NCBI RefSeq assembly: GCF_002284535.1
Contig: NZ_NPKH01000020.1
Coordinates: 1 to 64,000, forward strand
Reading direction: 5' to 3'
DNA: 64,000 nt
Source: Mesorhizobium wenxiniae
GTDB lineage: Bacteria; Pseudomonadota; Alphaproteobacteria; Rhizobiales; Rhizobiaceae
Part shown: positions 25,860-35,141 of the stretch, piece after piece
Layout of the letters: each line of letters starts with the position of its first letter
Position numbering within the stretch: position 1 is the stretch's first letter
The notes under the pieces: generated by a model
The model's input: only the letters and a program-made list of their open reading frames with translations
Told to the model about the DNA's origin: nothing
Databases searched by the model: none
Program-made: the position numbers and the translations under genes

Positions 25860-28330
25860 GCGCCCTGCCCCAGAATACCATCCCGACAAAGGCCATTCCT
25901 CCCAAAGCAAGGGCCGTCATCATCGGCGGCGGTGTTTCAGGCTGTTCGGTCGCCTACCATCTGGCCAAGCTCGGCTGGACCGATATCGTGCTGCTCGAAC
26001 GCAAGCAGCTGACATCGGGCACGACATGGCACGCCGCCGGCTTGATCGGCCAGCTGCGCGGTTCGCAGAACATGACGCGGCTGGCGAAATATTCGGCCGA
26101 CCTCTACGTCAAGCTCGAAGCCGAGACCGATGTCGGCACCGGCATGCGGCAGGTCGGTTCGATCACCGTGGCGCTGACCGAGGAGCGCAAGCACGAGATT
26201 TATAGGCAGGCGTCTCTCGCCCGCGCGTTCGATGTCGACGTGCGCGAGATTTCGCCTGATGAAGTCAAGGAGATGTACCCGCATCTCAACATTTCCGATG
26301 TGGTCGGCGCCGTGCATCTGCCGCTCGACGGCCAGTGCGACCCGGCCAATATCGCCATGGCGCTGGCCAAGGGTGCGCGCCAGCGCGGTGCGACGATCGT
26401 CGAGAACGTGAAGGTAACCAAGGTCCATACCAGGGATAGCCGCGTTGCCGGCGTCTCCTGGACGCAAGGCGACGAGCAGGGCATGATCGAAGCCGATGTC
26501 GTCGTCAATTGCGCGGGCATGTGGGCGCGCGAGCTCGGGCGCCAGAACGGCGTCACCATCCCGCTGCATGCCTGCGAGCACTTTTACCTCGTCACCGAAC
26601 CGATCCCCGGCCTGACCCGCCTGCCGGTGCTGCGCGTGCCGGACGAATGCGCCTACTACAAGGAAGACGCCGGCAAGATGATGCTCGGCGCCTTCGAGCC
26701 GGTGGCCAAGCCATGGGGCATGGACGGCATCCGCGAAGATTTCTGCTTCGACCAGTTGCCGGAGGATTTCGAGCATTTCGAGCCGATCCTTGAAATGGGC
26801 GTCAACCGGATGCCGATGCTGGCCAGCGCCGGCATCCACACTTTCTTCAACGGTCCGGAGAGTTTTACGCCTGATGATCGCTACTATCTCGGCGAGGCGC
26901 CGGAGCTTTCCGGCTACTGGATGGCGACCGGCTATAATTCGATAGGCATCGTTTCCTCCGGCGGCGCCGGTATGGCCCTGGCGCAATGGATCAATGACGG
27001 CGAGGCACCCTTCGATCTGTGGGAGGTCGACATCCGCCGCGCCCAGCCGTTCCAGAAGAACCGCCGCTACCTGAAGGAGCGCGTCTCCGAGACGCTCGGC
27101 CTGCTCTATGCCGACCATTTTCCGTACCGCCAGATGGCGACGTCGCGGAACGTCAGACGCTCGCCGCTGCACGACCATCTGAAGGCGCGCGGTGCGGTGT
27201 TCGGCGAGGTTGCCGGCTGGGAGCGCGCCAACTGGTTCGCCAGTCCCGGCCAGGAGCGCGAATACCGCTATTCATGGAAGCGGCAGAACTGGTTCGACAA
27301 CCAGCGCGAGGAACATCTGGCCGTCCGAAACGGCGTCGGCCTGTTCGACATGACCTCGTTCGGCAAGATCCGTGTCGAGGGCCGCGATGCCTGCGCCTTC
27401 CTGCAGAAACTCTGCGCCAACGACATGGACGTGGCGCCGGGCAAGATCGTCTATACCCAGATGCTCAACCAGCGCGGCGGTATCGAGAGCGATCTCACCG
27501 TCTCACGGCTATCTGAAACGGCCTACTTCCTGGTCGTGCCTGGCGCGACGCTGCAGCGCGATCTCGCGTGGCTAAAAAAACACCTCTCCCATGAATTCGT
27601 CGTCATCACCGATGTCACGGCTGCCGAAGCCGTGCTTTGTCTGATGGGTCCGGATGCGAGGAAGCTGATTCAAAAGCTGAGCCCGAACGATTTCTCCAAC
27701 GAAACCAACCCGTTCGGGACGTTTCAGGAGATTGAAATCGGCATGGGGCTGGCCCGCGCCCACCGTGTAACCTATGTCGGCGAACTGGGCTGGGAGCTTT
27801 ATGTCTCGACCGACCAGGCCGCCCACGTGTTCGAGGCGATCGAGGAGGCCGCCGCCGATGTCAGCCTAAAACTCTGCGGCCTGCACACGCTGGATTCCTG
27901 CCGCATCGAAAAGGCCTTCCGGCACTTCGGCCACGACATCACCGATGAGGACAATGTGCTGGAGGCAGGCCTTGGCTTCGCAGTGAAGACTGCCAAGGGC
28001 GATTTCCTTGGCCGCGACGCCGTGCTAAGAAAAAAAGAAACCGGATTGGACCGGCGGCTGCTGCAGTTCCGCCTGAAAGACACGCAACCCTTGCTCTTTC
28101 ACAATGAGGCGATCCTGCGCGACGGCAAGATCGTCGGCCCGATCACCTCGGGCAATTACGGCCATCATCTCGGCGGCGCCATCGGCCTCGGCTACGTGCC
28201 TTGCAAGGGCGAGAGCGAGGCGGACGTGCTGTCGTCGTCCTACGCGATCGAAATCGCCGGCGAGCGCTTCGCCGCCGAGGCATCGCTGAAGCCGATGTAT
28301 GATCCGAAATCGGAACGGGTGCGGATGTAG
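25856..28330 (+). CDS. FAD-dependent oxidoreductase / GcvT fusion, second copy in the operon
   Basis: This is an 824-residue protein with the same architecture as the gene at 21329: FAD domain (AVIIGGGVSGCSVAYHLAKL near 20-39, TSGTTWHAAGLIGQL), middle domain, and GcvT domain (RVTYVGELGWELYVS). It is clearly divergent from its operon partner rather than a recent duplicate. It may act on the next intermediate, for example dimethylglycine then sarcosine. It overlaps the aminotransferase stop by ATGA and ends the operon; the convergent flavodoxin-fold gene begins two bases later on the other strand. Confidence 0.92.
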   Translation: MSALPQNTIPTKAIPPKARAVIIGGGVSGCSVAYHLAKLGWTDIVLLERKQLTSGTTWHAAGLIGQLRGSQNMTRLAKYSADLYVKLEAETDVGTGMRQVGSITVALTEERKHEIYRQASLARAFDVDVREISPDEVKEMYPHLNISDVVGAVHLPLDGQCDPANIAMALAKGARQRGATIVENVKVTKVHTRDSRVAGVSWTQGDEQGMIEADVVVNCAGMWARELGRQNGVTIPLHACEHFYLVTEPIPGLTRLPVLRVPDECAYYKEDAGKMMLGAFEPVAKPWGMDGIREDFCFDQLPEDFEHFEPILEMGVNRMPMLASAGIHTFFNGPESFTPDDRYYLGEAPELSGYWMATGYNSIGIVSSGGAGMALAQWINDGEAPFDLWEVDIRRAQPFQKNRRYLKERVSETLGLLYADHFPYRQMATSRNVRRSPLHDHLKARGAVFGEVAGWERANWFASPGQEREYRYSWKRQNWFDNQREEHLAVRNGVGLFDMTSFGKIRVEGRDACAFLQKLCANDMDVAPGKIVYTQMLNQRGGIESDLTVSRLSETAYFLVVPGATLQRDLAWLKKHLSHEFVVITDVTAAEAVLCLMGPDARKLIQKLSPNDFSNETNPFGTFQEIEIGMGLARAHRVTYVGELGWELYVSTDQAAHVFEAIEEAAADVSLKLCGLHTLDSCRIEKAFRHFGHDITDEDNVLEAGLGFAVKTAKGDFLGRDAVLRKKETGLDRRLLQFRLKDTQPLLFHNEAILRDGKIVGPITSGNYGHHLGGAIGLGYVPCKGESEADVLSSSYAIEIAGERFAAEASLKPMYDPKSERVRM

Positions 28331-28331
28331 A

Positions 28332-28919
28332 TCAGAAGCGCTCCAGCTTCGTTCGCACTTTCTCCAGGAACGCCGCCCTCGTCTTCGGTGTCGATGAGTC
28401 CATCAGGTAGTGCGCCAGAAAGAACGTCCTGCAGCGGGTGGCGCAGAGTGCCCGCATGCCGCGCAGGATTGTCTTGCGTCCCGGCTGGCCGACGACGATG
28501 CTCCACCAGGTCGGTGCGCCGCAGGTCGTGATCACCCCGATCTTCGTCACATGCCTCATCAGCGACTGAATCCGTCGCTTGCCGGCCGGCAGCCGGAAGG
28601 CGACGTCGGTCGCCCAGACCCGGTCGAGCCAGCCCTTCAGCATTGCCGGCAGCCCATACCACCATGTCGGATAGATAAAGAGGATTGCCTGGGCCCAGTC
28701 GAGATTTTCGATGTGCGGCTTGAGCGCCGGATCCTGTGGGGCGTGTTCATTGTAAGAGCGTCGCTCGCCGCAGCCCATGACCGGATCGAAATTTTCCGCA
28801 TAGAGGTCGAGCAGCCGCACCTCCCAGCCCCTCGCCTTCAGCACCTCGATGGCACTATCCCGGATCGAGGCGCAAAAGCTTTCCGGGACCGGATGGCAGT
28901 AAACCACCAGGACCCGCAT
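28332..28919 (-). CDS. NAD(P)H:quinone/flavin oxidoreductase, flavodoxin-2 fold
   Basis: The 195-residue protein belongs to the NQO1/KefF-like flavodoxin_2 family. LVVYCHPVPESF at 3-14 is the FMN/FAD phosphate loop, DLYAENFDPVM near 37-47, and FIYPTWWYGLPAMLKGWLDR near 82-101 is the isoalloxazine region. These enzymes do two-electron reductions of quinones or supply reduced flavin. It is the last gene of the seven-gene operon and begins at the final base of its paralogue. Convergent with the demethylase operon. Confidence 0.88.
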   Translation of the reverse strand: MRVLVVYCHPVPESFCASIRDSAIEVLKARGWEVRLLDLYAENFDPVMGCGERRSYNEHAPQDPALKPHIENLDWAQAILFIYPTWWYGLPAMLKGWLDRVWATDVAFRLPAGKRRIQSLMRHVTKIGVITTCGAPTWWSIVVGQPGRKTILRGMRALCATRCRTFFLAHYLMDSSTPKTRAAFLEKVRTKLERF

Positions 28920-29503
28920 CAGAAGGCATCCATGCTGGCGGCGACTTTCGCCGTGAATCTCTTCCGCGTTTCATCGGTCGACAGGTTCATCGAATAATGC
29001 GCAAGATAGGACACGGAGGCACCTGGCTTGACCGTGGCGCGCAACACTCGCTTGACCAGCTTGCGCGGCGGGTCGCCCATCAGCATGGCGTGCAACCGGC
29101 TGCCGCCATAGGTGGTGACCGCCGCCAGCTTGCGGATGTTGTGCAGCGACGGCTGCACCTTGCCATTGACCAACTTGAACGAGACGCCGGGCAGGAATAC
29201 GCGGTCGAAAAAGCCTTTCAGGATCGCCGGATAGCCGAAGTTCCACACCGGAAACGACAGCACCAGCGCCTCGGCCCGCAGCAGGCGCTCGACATAGGGC
29301 GCTGCCGGATCACCGGCGCCGCGATCGTTGTGATAACCGAGCCGCTCGGCCCGCGTCAGCCGGGGATCGAAATTCTCGGCGTAGAGATCGCAGTCGTCGA
29401 CGGCGTGGCGGGCTGCCGTCAGCCGCTCGACGATCACCTTGTGCAAACCGGCATTGAAGCTGGTCTCGACCGGATGGGCGTAGAGAACGAGGATGTTCAT
29501 CAC
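28919..29503 (-). CDS. NAD(P)H:quinone/flavin oxidoreductase, flavodoxin-2 fold, paralogue
   Basis: The 194-residue paralogue of the following gene has LVLYAHPVETSF at 5-16 and LSFPVWNFGYPAILKGFFDR in the flavin site. It overlaps the FAD-linked oxidase gene by four bases. Two adjacent reductases of one family in an operon with a flavoprotein oxidase suggest electron exchange with quinone or a supply of reduced cofactor, but the specific role is unknown. The two copies differ clearly, so this is an old duplication. Confidence 0.88.
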   Translation of the reverse strand: MMNILVLYAHPVETSFNAGLHKVIVERLTAARHAVDDCDLYAENFDPRLTRAERLGYHNDRGAGDPAAPYVERLLRAEALVLSFPVWNFGYPAILKGFFDRVFLPGVSFKLVNGKVQPSLHNIRKLAAVTTYGGSRLHAMLMGDPPRKLVKRVLRATVKPGASVSYLAHYSMNLSTDETRKRFTAKVAASMDAF

Positions 29504-30900
29504 CCCGCCTTCTGCAACCCCTTGAACAGGAACGACTTGCCCGAGCGATAATCGTAGTCCGGGTTTTCCCAGGCGATCATCTTGCCGGGATTGAGCAGCC
29601 CTTGCGGATCGGTCTCGTGCTTGAAGGCGAGCTGCACCTCGTCCGTCTGCTTCATGCCGCCCTCTTCCAGCGTGTAGCGGTGCGGGTTGAAGACCCAGCA
29701 GCCATTCTCTTCGTGGATGCGGATTATCTCGTCGAGCCGCTCGGCCGTCGTGAAGCGGACCAGCGGCAGCCCGGCCACGCCGATCGCGCCGTCGAAGCGG
29801 ATGAATTCGAGATGTGTCGGCACTTCGTCGCCGAAGCGGTCGATCATCGCCTTGACGTAAGCGAGGTGATCCGGCGAAGGATAGCGGGTCTGCAGATAGG
29901 TAATCGTCGGGTCGACCCTGATGGCGCGCAGCGTCGTGTGGTTCCAGGTCAGCTCATAGGCCGGCGGCAGGCCCTTGAGATCGGCCTCCTTGTCGGCGCG
30001 GAAGACGATCTCGCCCTTGCTGCGCGCAGTAAGAGCGACAAAGGCGTCCATGGCATGCGGCGTGATCATGCAGACGACGATGCTTTGCTCGCGCCTGAAA
30101 AACCGCTGGTGCCGCTTGAAATAATCGTAAGGGATGGGCGCGGCGATCGGCGTGATCAGCTTCGCTAGAATGCCGTCCTGAATGGCGAGATCGTTGCCGA
30201 AGCCGGCCGCATCCATGAAATCGTCGAAGCCGACGATGACGTCGATCCAGTCGTAAGATGCGGTCAGCGGCATCTCGACCTCGGTGATGATGCCGTTGGT
30301 GCCGTAGGCATGCATCACCTTCAGCACCTCTTCGCCGGTAAGATCCATGATGCGAGGCTCCGCCTCCATCGTCACGGTCCTGAGCCGGATGACATTGCCG
30401 AGGTCGCGCAGCCCACCCCAGCGGATCGAGCCGACGCCGCCCGATCCGCCGGCGACGAAACCGCCGATCGACGCGGTGTTATAGGTCGATGGCGACATTC
30501 GCAGCTCCTGGCCGGAATGCGCGCGCGTCGCCCTGTCGATGTCGGCGAGGACGGCACCGGGTCCGGTCACGACGCGGCCGGGCGCGATCGTCTTGACTGC
30601 ATTCATTTCGGCGAGATTGAGCACGACGCCGCCGGACAAAGGCATCGCCTGCCCGTAATTGCCGGTGCCGCTGCCGCGCGGCGTCACCGGCATGCTATGC
30701 CGGTGACAGGCGGCAAGCACTCGGATCACCTCGTCTTCCGTCTTCGGCGTCACGATCAGATCGCCGGTCACATGGTCGAGCTGTTGCTTCAGCACCGGGC
30801 TGTACCAGTAGAAGTCACGGCTCTTTTGCTGGACGATCGCCGGATGGTCGTCGATCTTCAGACCGTCGAGATCGCGTTTGAGCGTAGCCAGGTCCATCAT
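29500..30900 (-). CDS. FAD-linked oxidase, GlcD / PCMH type
   Basis: The 466-residue protein has an N-terminal PCMH FAD-binding domain (VTPRGSGTGNYGQAMPLSGG near 72-91, then IGGFVAGGSGGVGSIRWGG) and a C-terminal FAD-oxidase_C domain ending in LLNPGKMI, as in glycolate/D-lactate dehydrogenases. It should oxidise a hydroxy acid or alcohol. The first codon of the doubled ATGATG at 30900 overlaps the upstream stop. It is operonic with the amidohydrolase and the ABC importer, which points to the oxidation of an imported compound after hydrolysis. Confidence 0.88.
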   Translation of the reverse strand: MMDLATLKRDLDGLKIDDHPAIVQQKSRDFYWYSPVLKQQLDHVTGDLIVTPKTEDEVIRVLAACHRHSMPVTPRGSGTGNYGQAMPLSGGVVLNLAEMNAVKTIAPGRVVTGPGAVLADIDRATRAHSGQELRMSPSTYNTASIGGFVAGGSGGVGSIRWGGLRDLGNVIRLRTVTMEAEPRIMDLTGEEVLKVMHAYGTNGIITEVEMPLTASYDWIDVIVGFDDFMDAAGFGNDLAIQDGILAKLITPIAAPIPYDYFKRHQRFFRREQSIVVCMITPHAMDAFVALTARSKGEIVFRADKEADLKGLPPAYELTWNHTTLRAIRVDPTITYLQTRYPSPDHLAYVKAMIDRFGDEVPTHLEFIRFDGAIGVAGLPLVRFTTAERLDEIIRIHEENGCWVFNPHRYTLEEGGMKQTDEVQLAFKHETDPQGLLNPGKMIAWENPDYDYRSGKSFLFKGLQKAG

Positions 30901-32204
30901 CCCACCATCAGATCATCGAGTTCGGCATAATCGGGCAATTGGCGCTCGATGGCGCGGCCGTCGCGCACCACGATGCGATCCGATTCAGGCCGCGACAGCA
31001 ATTCCGTCCAGCTCCGCCCCTTGAAGACGACGAAATCGGCGGCGCCGCCGGCTGCAAGGGTGCCGAAACCGTCGAGCCGCATCACCTGGGCCGGAGTTGA
31101 AGTCACCGCCTGTGGCCAATCGCCGACCGGGTGATCGAAATGCAGGATGCGTGTCGCCATGCGGTAGACCTCCAGCATGTCGAGATCGCCATAGGCGTAG
31201 AACGGATCTCGGGTATTGTCGGAGGCGACGGCGACAGGAATGCCGCGCGCTTTCATCTCGTGCAGCAGCGTCACGCCGCGCCAGCGCGGCGTGGTCTTGT
31301 CGCCGCGCCGGTCCTGCAGATAGAGATTGCACATCGGCAGCGACACCACGGCAAGCCTCGCCTTCGCCACCTTATCCAGCGCGTCGAGCACATCGAGATC
31401 GGGCTGGCGTGCCAGCGAGCAGCAGTGGCCGACGAGGATGTTTCCCTCAAAACCGTTCCACAAGGCCGCCTCGGCGATCTTCTTCAGCGAGATCGCCGAG
31501 ATATCGTCAGTCTCGTCGGCGTGGAAATCGAGGTCGAGGCCATGCTTGATCGCCTGCGCGAACACCTGGTCGAGAAGCTCTTCCAGGTCCGGCAGCATAT
31601 AGGTGACGACGCCGAGCACGCCGTTGGCCGCGGCGACGCGTTTGGCCAGCCTTTCGAACCACTTCCTGTCGCGCACGCCTTCGATGCCAAGCAGGCAGGC
31701 CGCTTGCAGCTCGATGCGGCCACGCCATGTCTCCCGTATCGTCTCGAACACCGGCCAGGAGATCTCTTCCTGCGGCGCGACGCTGTCAAGATGGGTGCGC
31801 ATAGCCCTGGTGCCGTGCGCGTAGGCTGAGCGCAGCGAAAAATCCATGCGGCGGGCAACGTCGTCTGCGCTCCAGCGGGCAGCGCGATCGGCGCCGGTGG
31901 CGTTCAACGCGCCCATGAACGTGCCGTTCGGATTGGGTTTTCGAGGCCAGATATGGCCCTTGTCGATATGCGTGTGGCAGTCGACGAAGCACGGCATGAC
32001 GACGCGGCCGCCGAGGTCGGCGGCAGCTGCAGGCGAATTGGACTGGCGATGCGCGACGATGCTGGAGATTTTGCCGTCGGCGACGGCGATATCGGCGAGC
32101 GCAAAGCCGTCGGCATCGAAGGCTGCGGCAAGGCCCGGCGTCAGTGATGCGTGAAGCCGGACGTTGGTAAGATGGTAAGGACCAGAGGCCGGTATCTCCA
32201 ACAT
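30897..32204 (-). CDS. Amidohydrolase of the cytosine deaminase (CodA-like) family
   Basis: This is a 435-residue metal-dependent hydrolase. HTHIDKGH at 77-84 gives the first His-X-His metal site, DFHADETDD near 220 and GHCCSLA near 257 supply further ligands, and ASDNTRDPF near 329 has the catalytic Asp. CodA-type enzymes deaminate cytosine, isoguanine, creatinine or related N-heterocycles; this sequence does not fix which. It starts one base before the permease stop region and overlaps the FAD oxidase, so it belongs to the importer operon. The substrate is probably the imported solute. Confidence 0.85.
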   Translation of the reverse strand: MLEIPASGPYHLTNVRLHASLTPGLAAAFDADGFALADIAVADGKISSIVAHRQSNSPAAAADLGGRVVMPCFVDCHTHIDKGHIWPRKPNPNGTFMGALNATGADRAARWSADDVARRMDFSLRSAYAHGTRAMRTHLDSVAPQEEISWPVFETIRETWRGRIELQAACLLGIEGVRDRKWFERLAKRVAAANGVLGVVTYMLPDLEELLDQVFAQAIKHGLDLDFHADETDDISAISLKKIAEAALWNGFEGNILVGHCCSLARQPDLDVLDALDKVAKARLAVVSLPMCNLYLQDRRGDKTTPRWRGVTLLHEMKARGIPVAVASDNTRDPFYAYGDLDMLEVYRMATRILHFDHPVGDWPQAVTSTPAQVMRLDGFGTLAAGGAADFVVFKGRSWTELLSRPESDRIVVRDGRAIERQLPDYAELDDLMVG

Positions 32205-32205
32205 T

Positions 32206-33057
32206 TCATCGCTCCTGCTTCAGCGCGCTTTCATGCCAGCGCCGCAAAATGAGATGCGAGATCAGCGACAGCACCAGGAAGATCAGAATGCCGGTGAACG
32301 AGATCAGGATCAGGGCCGCAAACAGCCGCGGGGCGTTAAGCCGGTAACCGGCCTCGATGATGCGCGAGGCAAGCCCCGACGACTGGCCGGTTGCCCCGGC
32401 GACGAACTCGGCCACCACCGCGCCGATCAGCGACAGGCCGCCGGCGATCTTCAGCCCGCCAAGAAAATACGGCATCGCTGCCGGCAGCCTGAGATAACGC
32501 AATTGCTGCCAGCGGGTCGCGCCGTTAAGCCTAAACATGTCGCGCAGATTGCGGTCGACGGAATTGAGGCCGAGCGTGGTGTTGGACAGGATCGGAAAGA
32601 AGGCGACAATCCAGGCACACAGCAGAAGCTTCGTCGTCTGGTTGTCGACGTAGATGTTGATCAATGGGAAGATCGCGACGATCGGCGTCACCTGCAGGAC
32701 GATGGCAAACGGGAAGAACGACATCTCCACCCATTTCGATTGTGCGAACAGGACCGCCAACCCAACACCGCCGACGATGGCCAGAAGCAGGCTGAGGAAG
32801 GTGACCCTGAGCGTCACCAGCAGCGAGGAAAACAGCAGCCCGGCATCGTCAAACAGCGTTTGCAACACCACACCGGGGCGCGGCAGGATATATTTCGGGA
32901 TGTCGTTCCAGACGCAGATGCGGTCCCACAGCCAGATGGCCAGAATCATGATCGCCAGCGGCAGCACCCATCGGCCGATGCGCTCGAGCCGCTCCTGGCG
33001 CACGCGACGCGCCTCCTCGGGATCGAGCCTCAGCACGTGTTCTTCAATGGCCGTCAT
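32206..33057 (-). CDS. ABC transporter permease (SsuC/TauC/ThiX type)
   Basis: The 283-residue inner-membrane protein has a cytoplasmic N-terminus of about 30 residues, six hydrophobic helices, and the EAA-type loop (NSVDRNLRDMFRLNGATRW followed by a Gly-containing turn). It forms the channel of an importer with the overlapping ATPase gene (14-base overlap) and the binding protein upstream. The family carries sulfonates, taurine, thiamine precursors and pyrimidines. The neighbouring deaminase makes a nitrogen heterocycle the favoured solute. Confidence 0.9.
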   Translation of the reverse strand: MTAIEEHVLRLDPEEARRVRQERLERIGRWVLPLAIMILAIWLWDRICVWNDIPKYILPRPGVVLQTLFDDAGLLFSSLLVTLRVTFLSLLLAIVGGVGLAVLFAQSKWVEMSFFPFAIVLQVTPIVAIFPLINIYVDNQTTKLLLCAWIVAFFPILSNTTLGLNSVDRNLRDMFRLNGATRWQQLRYLRLPAAMPYFLGGLKIAGGLSLIGAVVAEFVAGATGQSSGLASRIIEAGYRLNAPRLFAALILISFTGILIFLVLSLISHLILRRWHESALKQER

Positions 33058-33874
33058 GGTGCGGTCCGGCAGTTGAGTTGATGGCGCCGATCAGCACATC
33101 GGACGCCTGACGGCAAAGCGCGGCATAGGCGGGCGAAGTACGGAAGGCTTCATTGCGCGGATAGGGCGCATCGATGACGAGTTCTTTGAACACCCGGCCC
33201 GGTCGCGCCGCCATGACGACGACGCGGCTGGAGAGGAAAACGCTTTCGAAGACGCTGTGGGTCACGAAGACGACGGTAAAATGCTCGTCCTGCCATAGCT
33301 CCAGAAGATCGTTGTTGAGCTTGAAGCGGGTGATCTCGTCGAGCGCTGCGAACGGCTCGTCCATTAAAAGCACGCGCGGCTTGGTCACCATGGCGCGGGC
33401 GATCGAGACGCGCATCTTCATGCCGCCGGACAGCTCGCGCGGCACGGCATGCTCGAAGCCGGTCAGGTGGACCCGCGCCAGCATCTCCATCACGACAGGC
33501 GCAGCCTTGGCCCGCGACACGCCCTTCAGCCGCAGCGGCAGCCAGACATTGTCGAAGACATCGGCCCAGGGCAGCAGCGTCGGCTCCTGGAAGACGAAGC
33601 TGATATTCGAGCGGTCGACAGAGCTGCTGCCGCGCCAGTCGAGCACGCCGGAGGTCGGCGTCGCAAGACCAGCAATGAGGCGCAAGGCCGTCGACTTGCC
33701 GCAGCCGGACGGGCCGAGAAGGCTGAGAAAGTGGCCTTCCCGGATCGTCAGGTCGACATCGCTGAGCGCCGTCACGCCGTTGGAAAAGACCTTGCCGACG
33801 CCACGCAGCGCCAGCAGCATCGGACCTTTGCCCGATGCGCTTGCCGGCGCTTGCGGCACTTTCTCCTGCATCAT
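33044..33874 (-). CDS. ABC transporter ATP-binding protein (SsuB/TauB/ThiZ type)
   Basis: This is a 276-residue ATPase with Walker A GPSGCGKST near 54-62, signature LSGGMKMRVSIARAM, and Walker B RVLLMDEPFAALDE. It has the typical D-loop and H-loop (FVTHSVFE) order. It overlaps the permease gene by 14 bases and follows the binding protein gene by nine bases, so the three form one transport unit. Confidence 0.93.
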   Translation of the reverse strand: MMQEKVPQAPASASGKGPMLLALRGVGKVFSNGVTALSDVDLTIREGHFLSLLGPSGCGKSTALRLIAGLATPTSGVLDWRGSSSVDRSNISFVFQEPTLLPWADVFDNVWLPLRLKGVSRAKAAPVVMEMLARVHLTGFEHAVPRELSGGMKMRVSIARAMVTKPRVLLMDEPFAALDEITRFKLNNDLLELWQDEHFTVVFVTHSVFESVFLSSRVVVMAARPGRVFKELVIDAPYPRNEAFRTSPAYAALCRQASDVLIGAINSTAGPHHDGH

Positions 33875-33883
33875 GCCTGGGTG

Positions 33884-34888
33884 CTATTTCTTCAGGTCGA
33901 TCCCGACGCCCTTGTTAACGAAGGCCAGCGTGTAGGACTTCTTGATGTCGACGCCGGCCGGCACGACCTTGGCCTTGACCATCTTGTCGTAGAAGCTTTC
34001 GATGCGCGCGTCAGTCATCGCACCGATGCCGAGTTTTTCCGTGTCGCCGGAATCGACGATGCCGAATTTCTTCATCTGCTCGATCGAAAACGCGATCTGC
34101 TCGTCGCTGATGTCGGGGTTATCCTTCTTGATCGCCGCGTTGGCGGCAGCGTTGTCGCCGTAGAGATAATTGTACCAACCCTTGGCCGAGCCATCGACGA
34201 AGCACTGAACCACCTCCGGCCGCTTGTCGATCGTGGCCTGCATGGTCTCGATCGTCGTCGCATAGGTGTCGAAGCCGTAGTCGGCGAGCAGGAACAGATT
34301 GGGCTGGAAGCCGCCTTCCTTGGCGACGGCGAAGGGCTCCGAGGTCACGTAACCCTGCTGGATCGACTTCGGATTGGCGATGAAAGGTGCGGGGTTGAAC
34401 GTATAGGGCACGCGCTTGGCCGGATCGAAGCCGAACTCCGTGATCATCCATTGGAAGTAGCTCTGTGCACCTTCGTCGCCAATAATGTACTGGTCCGCGT
34501 CCTTCAAATCCTCCCATTTGTCGAGGCCCTGACCCGGATGGCTCATGATCACCTGCGGCTCTTTCTGGAATGAGGCGGCGACCACGCGCAGCGGAATGTC
34601 CTGCTGAACGGCGTCGAAGGCCTGCAGCATGTTGCCGCCCATGTAGAAGTCGATCTTGCCGGCGAGCAACAGCGGCCGACCGCTGACCTGCGGGCCACCT
34701 TGCATGATCGTCACGTCGAGCCCGCAAGCCGCATAGGTGCCATCAGCGGCCGCCTGATAGTAGCCACCGTGCTCGGCCTGGGCGAGCCAGTTGGTGCCGA
34801 AGGTGACCTTCTCGTTCGCTGCCGCGCTTAGCGTGCTTGCGGCAAGCAGCACGATCGCGCCCACCGAAATCTTAAGTTTTCCGTCCAT
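33884..34888 (-). CDS. ABC transporter substrate-binding protein, NMT1/THI5-like (ThiY family)
   Basis: The 334-residue protein has a signal peptide (LKISVGAIVLLAASTLSAAA, cleavage about residue 24) and then TFGTNWLAQAEHGGYYQAAA, the hallmark start of NMT1/THI5-like binding proteins. These bind pyrimidine precursors of thiamine or other N-heterocyclic and sulfonate ligands. It is the first gene of the seven-gene operon 34888-28332. The ATG at 34888 with AGAGGGTGG upstream gives a proper signal peptide; a frame extends further but without a sensible N-terminus. Confidence 0.9.
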   Translation of the reverse strand: MDGKLKISVGAIVLLAASTLSAAANEKVTFGTNWLAQAEHGGYYQAAADGTYAACGLDVTIMQGGPQVSGRPLLLAGKIDFYMGGNMLQAFDAVQQDIPLRVVAASFQKEPQVIMSHPGQGLDKWEDLKDADQYIIGDEGAQSYFQWMITEFGFDPAKRVPYTFNPAPFIANPKSIQQGYVTSEPFAVAKEGGFQPNLFLLADYGFDTYATTIETMQATIDKRPEVVQCFVDGSAKGWYNYLYGDNAAANAAIKKDNPDISDEQIAFSIEQMKKFGIVDSGDTEKLGIGAMTDARIESFYDKMVKAKVVPAGVDIKKSYTLAFVNKGVGIDLKK

Positions 34889-35141
34889 CCACACCACCCT
34901 CTGTTGGCTCCGGTGCGCCACGCACCGGGCTCGACACCATCGACTCAAGAAGCAAGACACATGCCATCACCGAGGCCGCCCGCCTGCGCAACGGTGGTGC
35001 ACGAAGGCCGGACGGTCATGCTGTACCGGGGGCATCGTGCCTATTTTTTGAACGCCTGTCCACAATCGCCCTGATAGTATGCACTGCATCTTGAACGGGC
35101 CGCCAATCCGGCTTTAGGCTGACATCAGATTGGAGATTTTC
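34889..35141. promoter_or_regulatory. Divergent promoter region between the importer operon and RidA-creatininase
   Basis: This 253-bp gap must hold promoters in both directions. I see no repeat element, riboswitch or strong dyad. No transcription factor is encoded on either side, so a distant regulator or constitutive expression would have to control both units. Confidence 0.5.
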
